64,000 nt of DNA from Streptomyces canus (GCF_041435015.1 NZ_CP107989.1:4464001-4528000), one strand, 5' to 3'. Positions 1 to 9,054 are shown, numbered from the stretch's first letter. Notes: generated by a model not told the origin, from the letters alone. A program made the numbers and translations.

Positions 1-1673
1 GACACACCGTCCGGCTCCGCCTCCGTGGCCTCGGACGGGCTGGGAGCCTGGTCGAAAAGAACACCCGCCAGTTCGCCCAGTTCCTCCGGTACCTTCGCCG
101 ACTCGCTGCGGCCCAGGCCGGCCATCTCCACGATCGTCACCCCGTCGGCGCCGCGCACCGCCCGCACCCACACCCGGCGGCGCTGGATGAACAGGGACGC
201 GGCGAGGCCGAAGATCGCGGTGAGGGCGCCGGCGAGGGCCCAGCCGCTGGCCGGCTGCTGGACGACCTGGAAGTTCGCCCACTGCTTGGTGCCCTCGTAG
301 GTGACCGAACCGGCGCCGCCCGGCAGCTGCATGGTCTCGCCGGGCTTCAGGTTCTCCCTGAGCTGCGCGCCCTTGGAGTCCTTGAACCCCTTCACATGCG
401 ACTTGTCGAGCTGGTAGACGCTCTGCGGGATGCCCGAGTCGACGCCGAGGTCACCGTGGTACGGCGCGAGGTTGAGCACCGGGTTGTTCAGCGCGGGGAA
501 GGTGGAGGCCGTCTCGCTGCCCGTGGTGTAGGTCGGCAGGAAGAAGGCCGAGATGCCCAGCTGCTCGCTGACGCCCTTGGGGTTCTTGTAGCCGTCGAGG
601 ACCTTGACCACGCCGGTGGAGGTGACGTTGGAGTCGAGCGGCAGCATCGCGACCGCGTCGTGGAAGACGACATTGCCCTTGCCGTCCCGCACGGTGATGA
701 GGGGCGCGTAGCCGTGGGCGGTGAGGTAGACCTTCGCGTCGCCGATCTCCAGCGGCTCGTTGACCTTGACGAGGGTCTTGTGGCCCTTGCCGTAGGCGCC
801 CTCGCTGTAGGTGATGGCGGCCTGGTAGAGGCGCGGGGTGCCCTTGTTGGGGCCGGAGGTCTCGTAGGTGCCGGTGAACTTGTTCAGGCGGAAGCTGAGC
901 GGCACCAGGTCGCCGGTGTCGAAGAGGTTCCCGGACTTGAAGTCGTCGTACTGAGTGAGGGTGTTGGAGAAACCGTCACCCTCGACGACCACTTTGTTGC
1001 CCTCGGACTTGAAGAGCTGGCCCCAGGCGAAGGCGGTCAGCATCACGATGAGCGCGATGTGGAAGGCGAGGTTGCCGACCTCGCGCAGATAGCCCTTCTC
1101 GCCGGCGACGTTGTCGCCGGTGAGGTGGGCACGGAAGCGCTTCTTCTTCAGCAGGGCGAGCGCTGCCTCGCGGACCTGCTCGGGCTCGGCCGTGGTGCGC
1201 CAGGTGGTGTAGGCGGGCAGCCGGGTCAGCCGCTTCGGGGCGCCGGGCGGACGGCTGCGCAGCTGCCCGACGAACTGCCAGGTCCGGGGCACGATGCAGC
1301 CGATGAGGGAGACGAACAGCAGGATGTAGACCGCCGAGAACCACACCGAGCTGTAGACGTGGAAGAGGCCGAGCTTGTCGTAGACGTCCCCGAGGGTGGG
1401 GTTGTTCTTGACGAAGTCGGCGACCTTCGTGGCGTCGGTCCCGCTCTGCGGGATCAGCGAGCCGGGGATGGCACCGAGCGCCACCAGCAGGAGCAGCAGC
1501 AGCGCGACCCGCATGGAGGTCAGCTGGCGCCAGAACCAGCGGGCCCAGCCGACGACCCCCAGGGCGGGCATGCTCAGGCTCTCCGTGGGCGCGGTGGACA
1601 GCTGGGAGCCCGCGGCACCGAGGTCCTGGTCGCCGACGGGAGCGTCGGGGGTGGCGGGTGTGGTCTTGCTCAT
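1..1673 (-). CDS. resB: ResB-family cytochrome c biogenesis protein (3' end beyond the window)
   Basis: ResB works with the haem-handling protein ResC/CcsA in System II cytochrome c maturation, delivering haem to apocytochromes outside the membrane. The 557 visible codons show a proline/serine-rich cytoplasmic N-terminus, a membrane segment near residues 54-70, a second near 108-127 following HVYSSVWF, a third near 200-218 (GNLAFHIALIVMLTAFAWG), a large extracytoplasmic domain, and a last membrane segment near 470-490. This is the family's standard layout, and little of the protein can be missing. The ATG lies 2 bp after the ccdA TGA, so it is the third gene of a tlpA-ccdA-resB operon. A resC partner would be expected just beyond the left edge. 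Confidence 0.9.
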   Translation of the reverse strand, partial: MSKTTPATPDAPVGDQDLGAAGSQLSTAPTESLSMPALGVVGWARWFWRQLTSMRVALLLLLLVALGAIPGSLIPQSGTDATKVADFVKNNPTLGDVYDKLGLFHVYSSVWFSAVYILLFVSLIGCIVPRTWQFVGQLRSRPPGAPKRLTRLPAYTTWRTTAEPEQVREAALALLKKKRFRAHLTGDNVAGEKGYLREVGNLAFHIALIVMLTAFAWGQLFKSEGNKVVVEGDGFSNTLTQYDDFKSGNLFDTGDLVPLSFRLNKFTGTYETSGPNKGTPRLYQAAITYSEGAYGKGHKTLVKVNEPLEIGDAKVYLTAHGYAPLITVRDGKGNVVFHDAVAMLPLDSNVTSTGVVKVLDGYKNPKGVSEQLGISAFFLPTYTTGSETASTFPALNNPVLNLAPYHGDLGVDSGIPQSVYQLDKSHVKGFKDSKGAQLRENLKPGETMQLPGGAGSVTYEGTKQWANFQVVQQPASGWALAGALTAIFGLAASLFIQRRRVWVRAVRGADGVTIVEMAGLGRSESAKVPEELGELAGVLFDQAPSPSEATEAEPDGV

Positions 1674-1676
1674 GGA

Positions 1677-2450
1677 TCAGATCCCCACAGTGAAGCCGGC
1701 GGACCAGGACTGGACGTCCTGCACGAGGCGGTCCCACGCGCCGGTCAGCAGCAGCAGTCCGGTCACGATCATCATGGTGCCGCCGATGCGCATGACCCAG
1801 ACGTAGTGGCGCTTGACCCAGCCGAAGGCGCCCAGCGCCTTGCGGAAGGCGACCGCGGCGAGCACGAAGGGCACCCCGAGGCCGAGGCAGTAGGCGACGG
1901 TCAGTATGGCACCGCGGCCCGCGCTGCCCTGCTGGGAGGACAGGGCGATCACCGAGGCGAGGGTGGGGCCGATGCAGGGGGTCCAGCCGATGCCGAACAG
2001 CGCGCCGAGCAGCGGGGCACCGACCAGGCCCATGGTGGGCTTGTTGTGGAAGCGGAACTCCCGCTGGGTCATCCAGGGCATCAGGCCCATGAAGAAGATG
2101 CCCATGAGGATCATGAGCCCGCCCAGCACCTTGGACAGCACGCTCTGGTTCTCCTGGAGCGTCTGGCCGAAGTAGCCGAACAGCGCCCCGCTGGAGACGA
2201 ACACCGCGGTGAAGCCGAGCACGAACAGCGAGGCGCCCGCGACCATCCGGCCGCGCCGGGCCTCGGCCAGATCGGTGCCGGTGACGCCGGTGACGTACGA
2301 CAGATAGCCCGGGACAAGGGGCAGGACGCAGGGCGAGAAGAAGGAGACCAGGCCGCCGAGGACCGCGATGGGCAGGGCGAGGAGCAACGCGCCGTTCAGG
2401 ACGGTGCCGTTGTAGCCCGTTTCGGCGGCGAGCGTGACGACTGCGCTCAC
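1677..2450 (-). CDS. ccdA: CcdA, thiol-disulfide electron carrier of the membrane
   Basis: This 257-aa multi-spanning protein passes reducing equivalents across the membrane to extracytoplasmic thioredoxins that keep apocytochrome c haem-binding cysteines reduced. The two hallmark cysteine motifs are present: FSPCVLPLVPGYLSYVTG with Cys41 near the N-terminus and GIGWTPCIGP with Cys159 in the second half. About six hydrophobic segments can be seen. It starts with GTG one base after the stop of the TlpA-like gene, which indicates translational coupling, and ends 3 bp before resB. Its natural partner is the upstream lipoprotein thioredoxin. Confidence 0.93.
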   Translation of the reverse strand: MSAVVTLAAETGYNGTVLNGALLLALPIAVLGGLVSFFSPCVLPLVPGYLSYVTGVTGTDLAEARRGRMVAGASLFVLGFTAVFVSSGALFGYFGQTLQENQSVLSKVLGGLMILMGIFFMGLMPWMTQREFRFHNKPTMGLVGAPLLGALFGIGWTPCIGPTLASVIALSSQQGSAGRGAILTVAYCLGLGVPFVLAAVAFRKALGAFGWVKRHYVWVMRIGGTMMIVTGLLLLTGAWDRLVQDVQSWSAGFTVGI

Positions 2451-2451
2451 G

Positions 2452-3060
2452 TCACTTCTCCGCGAGGACCGGGTTGATCATCTTGCGCAGCTTGCTCTCG
2501 CTGAGCGCGGCCAGCGAGCGGGCGGCGATCTTCCCGTCCCGGTCGATGACGAGCGTGGAGGGCACGGCCTGCGGGTTGAGGGTGCCCTTGGAGAAGCGGA
2601 GCATCAGCTTGCCCGTCGGGTCGTACAGGCTGGGGAAGGTGATGCCCATGTCCTTCTCGAAGGCGCGGGCGTTCTGGACGCTGGTGTCGCGGGTGTTGAC
2701 CCCGACGAACTGCACGCCCTGGTCCTTGAGGTCCTTGTAGACGGCCTCGAGGTTGGGTGCCTCGGCCCGGCAGGGGGCGCACCAGGAACCCCACATGTTG
2801 AGGACGACGACCTTGCCCTTGTGGTCGGCGACGTCGAGCTGTCCCCCGTCGACGGTCTTGCCGGACAGGTCGGGGGCGGCGCCCCGGTCCCCCTGCTTGG
2901 CGGTGGAGATGCCGTCCGCGCCCATGATGAAGTTGGTGTCGCCGCCTCCGCCCGAGGTGCCGCCCGAACTGCAGGCGGACAGGGTCAGCGCTGCGGCTGC
3001 GGCACCCGCGGTGAGCAGGGTGATACGGACTCGGGAGCGGCTACGGCTGGCGGCACTCAT
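2452..3060 (-). CDS. TlpA/ResA-like thioredoxin lipoprotein
   Basis: A 202-aa extracytoplasmic thiol-disulfide oxidoreductase. An Arg/Ser-rich n-region and hydrophobic stretch end in the lipobox LTLSAC with Cys30 as the lipidation site; a Gly/Ser linker follows. The thioredoxin fold (AhpC/TSA-Redoxin class) carries MWGSWCAPCRAEAP, with active-site Cys94 and Cys97. It is the first gene of the tlpA-ccdA-resB unit, so its inferred role is reduction of apocytochrome c haem-binding cysteines using electrons from CcdA. The ATG was chosen because the signal peptide begins there. The exact family name (ResA, CcsX or TlpA) cannot be settled from sequence alone. Confidence 0.88.
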   Translation of the reverse strand: MSAASRSRSRVRITLLTAGAAAAALTLSACSSGGTSGGGGDTNFIMGADGISTAKQGDRGAAPDLSGKTVDGGQLDVADHKGKVVVLNMWGSWCAPCRAEAPNLEAVYKDLKDQGVQFVGVNTRDTSVQNARAFEKDMGITFPSLYDPTGKLMLRFSKGTLNPQAVPSTLVIDRDGKIAARSLAALSESKLRKMINPVLAEK

Positions 3061-3126
3061 GTGAAAAGTTTCGCATGCCCGTTCTGGGGATCTTGCGCAC
3101 CCCCCTTGCGGGCGGAAACCCGCATT

Positions 3127-4389
3127 TCAGGCGGCGTTCGACGCAGTCGCGGAGGTGTCCTTGAGGAACCCGTTCCAGCCGCCCGCGGGCTCCTGGCCGA
3201 CGTCGAGCGTACGGAGCTTGGCGAGGACCTCCGGCTTCTGGACGTCCATCCAGTCGACGAACTGCCGGAAGGAGACCAGGCGGATGTCCGCGCCCTTCTC
3301 CTTCTCCTGCGCGATGTGGGTGAGGGCCCGCTCGACGGCGTCCATGTAGATGCCGCCGTTCCAGTGCTCGAAGTGGTTGCCCACGAAGAAGGGGGCGCGG
3401 TTGGTCTCGTAGGCCCGCTTGAAGCCGGATATGTAGGCGCCGGCGGACTGCTCGCGCCAGGCCGGGTAGTTGTAGGCGGGCGCGTTGGTCGAGTTGATCG
3501 ACTGGTTGGCGAGCATGTTGTAGTCCATGGACAGGACCTCGAAGCTGTGGCCGGGGAAAGGTATCGCCTGTAGGGGCAGGTCCCAGATGCCGTTCTTCTT
3601 CTCGGGCCAGACCTGGCGGCCGCCGGGCGAGGAGGCGTCGTAGCGCCAGCCGAGCTCGCGGGCGGTGGGCAGCAGGTTGTTCTGGCCGAGCAGACAGGGG
3701 GTGCGGCCGCCGACGAGTTCCTTCTCGTAGTCGAAGGGCAGCGCGGGCAGGTCGGTCCAGCCGGTGTTGGTGCGCCACTCCTTGACGAAAGCTTTCGCCT
3801 GCGCGATCTCCGAGCGCCACTGCGCGGGAGTCCAGTTGCCCACGGTGCCGTAGCCGGAGCAGAAGTGACCGTTGAAGTGGGTGCCTATCTCGTGCCCTTC
3901 GAGCCAGGCCCGGCGGACGTTGGTGAGGGTCGCCTTGACGTGCTCGTCGGTGAGGTAGCCGATGTCCGAGGCGCCACGGGGGTTGTTCGGGGGGTCGTAG
4001 AGCCGCTTCTTCGACTCGGGCAGCAGATACAGCCCGGAGAGGAAGAAGGTCATGTGCGCGTCGTGCTTCTTGGCGAGGTCGAGGAAGCGCGGGAAGAGGC
4101 CGTTGCCGACCTCGCCGGCGCCGTCCCAGGAGAAGATCACGAACTGCGGCGGGGTCTGGCCGGGCTCCAGCGGCACGGCCTTTCCGGGCTGGCGGGGCTG
4201 CTTGCCGGTGAAGGAGGTGGAGCCGTCACCGATGGGCCGGGCCGTCGGCGTCGGCGCGTGCGTGGGCTTGGAGCCCGAGGTGTGGGTCACCCCGTCCGAC
4301 CCGGTCGGGGTTCCGCACCCCGAGAGCCCTACGGCGGCTGCGGCGCCCGCACCGAGGCCTATTGCTCCCCTTCGAGTGAGAGAGTGCAT
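3127..4389 (-). CDS. Exported polysaccharide deacetylase-like lipoprotein
   Basis: A 420-aa protein with a twin-arginine-like start (LTRRGAIGLG) that runs into the lipobox LSGC (Cys25), so it should be exported and lipid-anchored. The mature part resembles the NodB/CE4 polysaccharide deacetylase fold: QFVIFSWDGAGEVG sits where the family has its catalytic Asp motif, and EIGTHFNGHFC matches the metal-binding HxxxH-type motif. The ATG at 4389 is preferred because GGGGA lies 4-8 nt upstream; an in-frame GTG at 4407 would add six residues and has a weaker site. Substrate is unknown. The first motif is non-canonical (SWDG rather than TFDD), so activity may differ. It lies about 65 bp upstream of the TlpA-like gene on the same strand. 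Confidence 0.75.
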   Translation of the reverse strand: MHSLTRRGAIGLGAGAAAAVGLSGCGTPTGSDGVTHTSGSKPTHAPTPTARPIGDGSTSFTGKQPRQPGKAVPLEPGQTPPQFVIFSWDGAGEVGNGLFPRFLDLAKKHDAHMTFFLSGLYLLPESKKRLYDPPNNPRGASDIGYLTDEHVKATLTNVRRAWLEGHEIGTHFNGHFCSGYGTVGNWTPAQWRSEIAQAKAFVKEWRTNTGWTDLPALPFDYEKELVGGRTPCLLGQNNLLPTARELGWRYDASSPGGRQVWPEKKNGIWDLPLQAIPFPGHSFEVLSMDYNMLANQSINSTNAPAYNYPAWREQSAGAYISGFKRAYETNRAPFFVGNHFEHWNGGIYMDAVERALTHIAQEKEKGADIRLVSFRQFVDWMDVQKPEVLAKLRTLDVGQEPAGGWNGFLKDTSATASNAA

Positions 4390-4579
4390 GCTTCCCCGAT
4401 TCGTCACGTTCTCTGGCGGTCACCCAGTCAGAGGTGACGAGGAGGGGGGAAGGTTCCGGCACTTTTTCCGGATTCGGTAACAGAAGGGCGCCCCACAGGG
4501 GCGCGGGGCCGTATCACTCTGCGGCTCCGCCGCGCGGGCGCGACCAGCCACAACGGACCCGCGGTCCCCCACGGACCGG

Positions 4580-5269
4580 CTACGCCCCGAACGCCTTGCT
4601 CTTACCCTTCACCGGCTTGGCGCCCGCCCGGAGATGGACCGGCACCAGATCGATCGCGGGCTCGCTGTAGCCGACGGAGACGATCCTGTCGCCCTGGTAC
4701 GTGAAGGACGTCAAAGAAGCCAGCGTGCACTGCCGCTTGCGCGGGTCGTGCCACAGCCGCCGCTTCTCGACATACGACCGCACGATCCAGATCGGCAGCT
4801 GATGGCTGACCAGCACGGCCTCGTGTCCGCGCGCCCGGTCCCGCGCGGCGTCCAGCGCGCCCTTCATCCGGACGACCTGGTCGACGTACGGCTCGCCCCA
4901 GGACGGCTTGAACGGGTTGACCAGGTGCTTCCAGTTCTCCGGGTTCTTCAGCGCCCCGTCGCCCACGCCGAAGGTCTTGCCCTGGAAGACGTTCTCGGCC
5001 TCGATGAGCCGCTCGTCGGTCGCGATGTCGAGGCCGTGCGCCTTGGCGATCGGGGTGGCGGTCTCCTGCGCCCGCTCCAGCGGGGAGGCACAGACGTGGG
5101 TGACGTCCCGGGGGGCGAGGTGCTCGGCGACCCGGTCGGCCATCTGCCGCCCGAGCTCGGAGAGGTGGTACCCGCCGAGACGGCCGTACAGGACCCCGTC
5201 GGGGTTGGCGACCTCACCGTGCCGCATGAGGTGGACGACGGTGATGTCGCTGTTGTTCGAGGTGCTCAT
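4580..5269 (-). CDS. Histidine phosphatase family protein (phosphoglycerate mutase-like)
   Basis: A 229-aa branch-1 histidine phosphatase. The catalytic motif is [11 protein letters not shown] with His17 as the predicted phospho-acceptor; [10 protein letters not shown] near residue 158 supplies the second active-site His. The ATG overlaps the hemL stop by 4 bp, so the two are translationally coupled. This hemL-phosphatase-deacetylase-tlpA-ccdA-resB order is, to my knowledge, a conserved Streptomyces block. The actual substrate cannot be read from the sequence, and annotation as phosphoglycerate mutase proper would be over-precise. Confidence 0.85.
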   Translation of the reverse strand: MSTSNNSDITVVHLMRHGEVANPDGVLYGRLGGYHLSELGRQMADRVAEHLAPRDVTHVCASPLERAQETATPIAKAHGLDIATDERLIEAENVFQGKTFGVGDGALKNPENWKHLVNPFKPSWGEPYVDQVVRMKGALDAARDRARGHEAVLVSHQLPIWIVRSYVEKRRLWHDPRKRQCTLASLTSFTYQGDRIVSVGYSEPAIDLVPVHLRAGAKPVKGKSKAFGA

Positions 5270-6585
5270 GCTGCCGTGGCCTCCGCCGCCGCTCGGGCCG
5301 CCGCCGGAAGGGCGTCGGCGATCCGCTGAACCGCCTGCTCGTCATGGGCCGTGGACACGAACCACGACTCGAAGGAGGACGGCGGCAGGTAGACGCCGTT
5401 CTCCAGGAGGGAGTGGAAGAAGGCGGTGAACCGGAAGGACTCCTGCGCCTTGGCGTCCTCGTAGCTGCGCACCGGCCGGTCGGTGAAGAACACCGAGAAC
5501 ATGTTGGAGGCGTTCTGCACGGTGTGCGCGACGCCTTCCTTGCCGAGCGCCTCGGAGACCAGCGACTGGATCTGCTGGGAGACGGCGTCGATCCTGACGT
5601 AGGCGGCGTCGTCGAGCAGCCGCAGCTGGGCGAGGCCGGCGGCGGTGGCGACGGGGTTTCCGGAGAGGGTGCCGGCCTGGTAGACGGGTCCGGCCGGGGC
5701 GAGGTGGGCCATGACGTCCGCGCGCCCCCCGAAGGCGGCGGCGGGGAACCCGCCCCCCATGACCTTTCCGAAGGTCATGAGATCGGGCCGGACGCCGTCG
5801 ATGCCGTACCAACCACTGCGGCTGGTCCGGAACCCGGTCATGACCTCGTCGGAGATGTAGAGGGCGCCGTTCTGCGCGCAGGCGTCCTTCAGTCCCTGGT
5901 TGAACCCGGGCAGCGGCGGCACGACGCCCATGTTGCCGGGCGAGGCCTCGGTGATCACACAGGCGATCTCCCCGGGGTGCCGGTGGAAGGCCTCGTGGAC
6001 GGCCTCGAGGTCGTTGTACGGCAGCACGATCGTGTCGCCGGCCTGGGCACCGGTGACACCCGGGGTGTCGGGAAGCGCGAAGGTGGCCACACCGCTGCCC
6101 GCCGCGGCCAGCAGCGAGTCGACGTGACCGTGGTAACACCCGGCGAACTTGATGACCTTGGTGCGCCGGGTGAAGCCGCGGGCGAGCCGGATGGCGGACA
6201 TGGTGGCCTCGGTCCCGCTGGAGACGAGCCGCACCTGCTCCAGCGGTTCGACGCGGGCGACCATCTCCTCGGCGAGTGCGACCTCGCCCTCACCGGGAGT
6301 GCCGAAGGAGGTGCCTTTCGACACCGCCTCCTGGACGGCGGCGATCACCTCGGGGTGGGAGTGCCCGAGGATCATGGGTCCCCAGGAGCAGACGAGGTCG
6401 ACGTACTCGCGCCCGTCGGCGTCGGTCAGATAGGGGCCGGTGCCGGACCCCATGAAGCGGGGGGTGCCGCCCACGGCACGGAAGGCGCGGACCGGGGAGT
6501 TCACGCCGCCGGGCGTGACGGCGGACGCGCGGTCGAACAGGGCCTGCGAGACAGGCGCATCGTACGAATAGGGCAATTCACTCAT
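5266..6585 (-). CDS. hemL: Glutamate-1-semialdehyde 2,1-aminomutase
   Basis: A PLP-dependent enzyme that converts glutamate-1-semialdehyde to 5-aminolevulinate in the C5 route to haem, sirohaem and corrinoids. At 439 aa it has the usual family length. Visible hallmarks are the N-terminal [24 protein letters not shown] start (here [19 protein letters not shown]), the [16 protein letters not shown] phosphate-binding region, and [18 protein letters not shown] with the PLP lysine at about residue 273. It is the first gene of its transcription unit, with about 520 bp of non-coding DNA upstream. Confidence 0.96.
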   Translation of the reverse strand: MSELPYSYDAPVSQALFDRASAVTPGGVNSPVRAFRAVGGTPRFMGSGTGPYLTDADGREYVDLVCSWGPMILGHSHPEVIAAVQEAVSKGTSFGTPGEGEVALAEEMVARVEPLEQVRLVSSGTEATMSAIRLARGFTRRTKVIKFAGCYHGHVDSLLAAAGSGVATFALPDTPGVTGAQAGDTIVLPYNDLEAVHEAFHRHPGEIACVITEASPGNMGVVPPLPGFNQGLKDACAQNGALYISDEVMTGFRTSRSGWYGIDGVRPDLMTFGKVMGGGFPAAAFGGRADVMAHLAPAGPVYQAGTLSGNPVATAAGLAQLRLLDDAAYVRIDAVSQQIQSLVSEALGKEGVAHTVQNASNMFSVFFTDRPVRSYEDAKAQESFRFTAFFHSLLENGVYLPPSSFESWFVSTAHDEQAVQRIADALPAAARAAAEATAA

Positions 6586-7105
6586 ATCCTGCGACTACTC
6601 CGACCTTCTCCGGTGCGTTCGGCTTTTCTCGGACTCCATTGCCGGTGACTACCTCAGGGTAGGCCAGGCCTCGAAAGCCCCCGGTCCCCGGCGATCTGCG
6701 AAACTGGATGCAGATACACACAGCTCACGGAGACGATGGCACGGAGCCGTTTGTTCAGGGGCTGCGAAGATCCTGCGGACAGGTGTTTCAGCGCACGTTT
6801 CGGCGGGCGACCGTGGGGGAGGTCACTGACACGATGATCGGGTTGCGCGGCGGGGGTCGCGCGTCCTAGAAAAGCAGTCGGGTGGAGATATGCATCGCGG
6901 TGGCGGACTGGGCGAGGGGACCGATGACCTGGGTCCTCGACGTGCCCGGCGGGGAAGGCACCGACGCGAGGCGGAGGAAGCGGCCGAGACACGTCAGGGG
7001 CGGGGCGCCTCGGGCACCCCGGATGAGTCGGAACGCGACGAGCGACGTATCGAACGTCGGATCGATCCGTTGAGGGCGGGAAGCAGGAATGGTGGTCGGG
7101 TGGGG
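6586..7105. other. Intergenic region between hemL and the hypothetical gene at 7106
   Basis: About 520 bp without a convincing gene. It should hold the hemL promoter on the minus side. The frame of the downstream gene stays open back to an ATG at 6890, but codons from 6890 to 7105 have clearly lower G/C at third positions and encode Arg/Glu-rich low-complexity sequence, so I treat it as leader. No tRNA or hairpin of note was recognised. Confidence 0.5.
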
Positions 7106-7537
7106 GTGACGTACAAGTACTTCGGCGCGCCCGACGGCGCTACCGCGGCCCGCGTCCCGATCTCGATGCGTCCCGAGGAACTCGGCGGCGACGAGCTCGG
7201 CATGAACGGCATGTTCACCAAGATCAAGCCGGAGACCATGGCGGCGATGGTCCTCACCGGCATCGAAGGCGTCCCCCTCCACAAGGTCCCCCCGCTCGAA
7301 CTGGTCGTCCTGCACCCCGACTACGCGGTGGTCAAGCTCCCCATGACGGTCGTGGACCCGCTGCGCGGCATAGGCGAGGAAGCGGTCGGCGCGGCGGCGT
7401 TCATCTGGTCGACGGTCCCGGACCGGGGCGGCCCGCGGGACGCGTTCAACGTGTACCAACTGCTGCACGAGTGGCAGGACTTCAGCCACCGGTTGCATGA
7501 GGCGGGGCATCAGCCTTATTGCCTTGTCTGGCCCTGA
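7106..7537 (+). CDS. Conserved hypothetical protein; 3' end carries the left 35-bp repeat
   Basis: A 143-aa soluble protein of unknown function. It begins with TYKYFGAPDG and contains VPISMRPEELGGDE, LVVLHPDYAVVKLPM and a His/Trp-rich C-terminus ending PYCLVWP. I do not recognise a catalytic motif or signal peptide. A GTG at 7106 is chosen because G/C-rich third positions begin here; in-frame starts at 7100 (GTG) and 6890 (ATG) exist. Codons near its end (7476-7510) are repeated at 47076-47110, and an integrase remnant lies just downstream, so the gene looks like the insertion target of an integrative element, with its reading frame kept intact. Confidence 0.7.
   Translation: MTYKYFGAPDGATAARVPISMRPEELGGDELGMNGMFTKIKPETMAAMVLTGIEGVPLHKVPPLELVVLHPDYAVVKLPMTVVDPLRGIGEEAVGAAAFIWSTVPDRGGPRDAFNVYQLLHEWQDFSHRLHEAGHQPYCLVWP
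7476..7510 (+). repeat. Left copy of 35-bp direct repeat (candidate attL core)
   Basis: Begins AGGACTTCAGCCA and ends GGGGCAT. It matches 47076-47110 at 32 of 35 positions; the three differences are all C/T transitions (7489, 7498 and 7504). It encodes residues DFSHRLHEAGH of the hypothetical protein. Similarity stops abruptly on both sides (7475 C versus 47075 T; CAGCC versus GCCGC after the core). Confidence 0.6.
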
Positions 7538-7604
7538 CCTGGGGTTTCTTGCGGATCGGGTGGGGTCTTCGGGCCTCGCCCTTTTTGGTGCCGGAGAGGG
7601 GCCA

Positions 7605-7901
7605 TCAGGCGGCCAGGGCACATTGATTTCGCTGGGGGCACTGATGCGCGCCCTGGCCGGCGGGCGGGTCGCCGTCGTCTTCCGCCTCGGCTTCTTCCGT
7701 GAAGGCGTCGTCGATTGCTTTGCGGGTGCGGGTTTCGCTGGACGGCAGCAGGTGCGTGTACATCCGCACTGTGAAGCCGGGGTCCGAGTGGCCGAGGTAC
7801 TCGGAGAGCGCCTTGATGCTCTCCCCCGCGTCCAGGAGTACGGAGGCGTAGGCGTGCCGGAGGGCGTGCATGCCGTCTTCCGGAGCCGCCTGGAGGTGAC
7901 C
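7605..7901 (-). pseudogene. Tyrosine (phage-type) integrase, C-terminal remnant
   Basis: The frame encodes the catalytic C-terminus of a tyrosine recombinase: MHALRHAYASVLLDAGES contains the HxLR box (His/Arg of the active site), LSEYLGHSDPG holds the second conserved His, and VRMYTHLLPSSETRTRKAI contains the nucleophilic Tyr, followed by an acidic tail. Reading upstream, GHLQAAPEDG is family-like, but a TGA at 7902-7904 cuts the frame, and no N-terminal arm-binding or core-binding domain follows. The gene is therefore truncated and dead. It ends about 95 bp from the left 35-bp repeat. Confidence 0.85.
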
Positions 7902-8192
7902 TCACGGCCTGACCCCGCGCTTGGCGCGGACAACGAAGCTGCCCCCGGCGCGCCAACGCCGAGGGCCGAAGACTTCCCAAATGATCGCCCATCCCTGAAC
8001 GAATGAGCTGGTGAGGGGCGGGATCTTGCCCGTCCTGCCTCCAGCGCAACCATGGCGAAGGTCGGATACGGGGTCGGTTTGTGCTCCGGACCGGACACTT
8101 TGCGAGCGTGGCTGTAAATACCCGTGCCTGGCGGATCGCTTCGCCGATCCGTCTTGCTTCGCTGTGTGCTTCGGCCATCTGTCACGGCCCCC
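7902..8192. other. Decayed accessory DNA between two gene remnants
   Basis: No convincing gene. Both strands have open frames, but none has coherent codon bias or recognisable domains. The segment sits between the integrase remnant and an acetyltransferase fragment and is best read as debris. Confidence 0.4.
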
Positions 8193-8321
8193 CTGGTCGA
8201 TCTGGCCCACCCCAAGGTCCAAGCCCTGTACGAGTCGTGGGGATACGCCAAGGCCGGAGAACAGCAGCCGTTCGCCGACTCCCCTGTGTACGCGGTCATG
8301 GTCAAGGACCTTCGCTGCTGA
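8193..8321 (+). pseudogene. GNAT acetyltransferase, C-terminal fragment
   Basis: Forty-two codons (LVDLAHPKVQALYESWGY, then ADSPVYAVMVKDL before the TGA) match the end of GNAT-family N-acetyltransferases, where A/QALYESWGY is the beta-bulge/acetyl-CoA region helix and the C-terminal strand follows. The sequence upstream in this frame has no acetyltransferase character, so at least two thirds of the gene is missing. Confidence 0.7.
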
Positions 8322-8427
8322 GGCGGCCCATTCGAGCCGCTGCTGCATCTCCAGGAGCGGCGAACCCCTAGCTTCTCGGGCGCATCCCGTCCGTCGGCCC
8401 GCGCGGCACGCCGCCCATCGGCACCGG

Positions 8428-8949
8428 TCAGGCGGCGTGGCAGAGCACCGCGGGGCCGGCCGGGGCCGCGGTGCGGGCCACGGTCGCGTGCACGGAACGG
8501 GCGGTGCGAACGGTAGGAGTGACCTGCGAGCGGTTCCGCGCGAAGACGACGAGGCGCAGCACCATGAACCGCGCGACACCGGCGAGTGCGGAGGCGGACA
8601 GGTAGACGACCTGCTCGAGCACGGCACCGGGCGCCGCCGCCATCTGCTGCAGGACCAGCATCGCCACACACGTAACCGCGTACGCGACCGCTGCGGACCC
8701 GGCCGACTGCGCATGCTGGCGCAAGGTCGCGTGCCCGCCCCCGAAGGTGAACCGGGCGTGCAGTTCGGTGGCGAGGAGCGTGGCGACCACGGTGATGAGG
8801 GCGTTCGCCAGAACCCAGGGCATCCAGGAAGCGAGGGCCGCCACGGCGAAGCTGGAGGCGATCCCCACCCCACCGCCGAAGAGCACGAAGCGGGCGAAGG
8901 CGGTGAAGGCGGGGGGCGCCGCCTTCATCTGGCTGTGCGCTGTCTCCAT
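8428..8949 (-). CDS. GtrA-like small membrane protein
   Basis: A 173-aa protein with four hydrophobic segments in the GtrA/DPMS pattern: FARFVLFGGGVGIASSFAVA, WVLANALITVVATLLATEL followed by HARFTFG, a third around AAVAYAVTCVAMLVLQQ, and the last ending VARFMVLRLVVFARN. GtrA-type proteins are thought to help flip or present lipid-linked sugars. The ATG at 8949 is chosen because GAAGGGG precedes it; longer frames to 9033 would start inside the operator array. It is divergent from the ribbon-helix-helix gene, and four TGGCGCCA-like boxes lie 64-107 bp upstream, so shared repression by that regulator is plausible. Confidence 0.7.
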   Translation of the reverse strand: METAHSQMKAAPPAFTAFARFVLFGGGVGIASSFAVAALASWMPWVLANALITVVATLLATELHARFTFGGGHATLRQHAQSAGSAAVAYAVTCVAMLVLQQMAAAPGAVLEQVVYLSASALAGVARFMVLRLVVFARNRSQVTPTVRTARSVHATVARTAAPAGPAVLCHAA

Positions 8950-9012
8950 GATCCGACCCCTTCGATGACTCACTCCGCGAAAGGCGCACTCCTCGGCCTG
9001 CGAGACCGAGTC

Positions 9013-9054
9013 GTGCGCCATTAGTGGCGCCACTATGGCACATGAATGGCACCA
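9013..9054. promoter_or_regulatory. Four helically phased TGGCGCCA-like boxes upstream of the GtrA-like gene
   Basis: Boxes centred at 9016.5 (GTGCGCCA), 9028.5 (TAGTGGCGCCACTA, a perfect 14-bp palindrome at 9022-9035), 9039.5 (TGGCACAT) and 9050.5 (TGGCACCA). Centre spacings are 12, 11 and 11 bp, so all lie on one face of the helix, as expected for cooperative binding of a small dimeric repressor. Confidence 0.65.

Noticed and set aside
396..2477. Very long open frames opposite resB/ccdA and other genes (also opposite kdpA, the APC permeases and kdpD)
   Set aside because: They mirror real genes on the other strand, consist of Gly/Ala/Asp/His/Arg-rich sequence without domains, and arise from the G/C-rich third positions of the true genes.
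6890..7105. N-terminal extension of the hypothetical gene from the ATG at 6890
   Set aside because: The ribosome site is only two bases from the ATG, third-position G/C drops, and the encoded segment is Arg/Glu-rich low complexity; kept as an alternative only.
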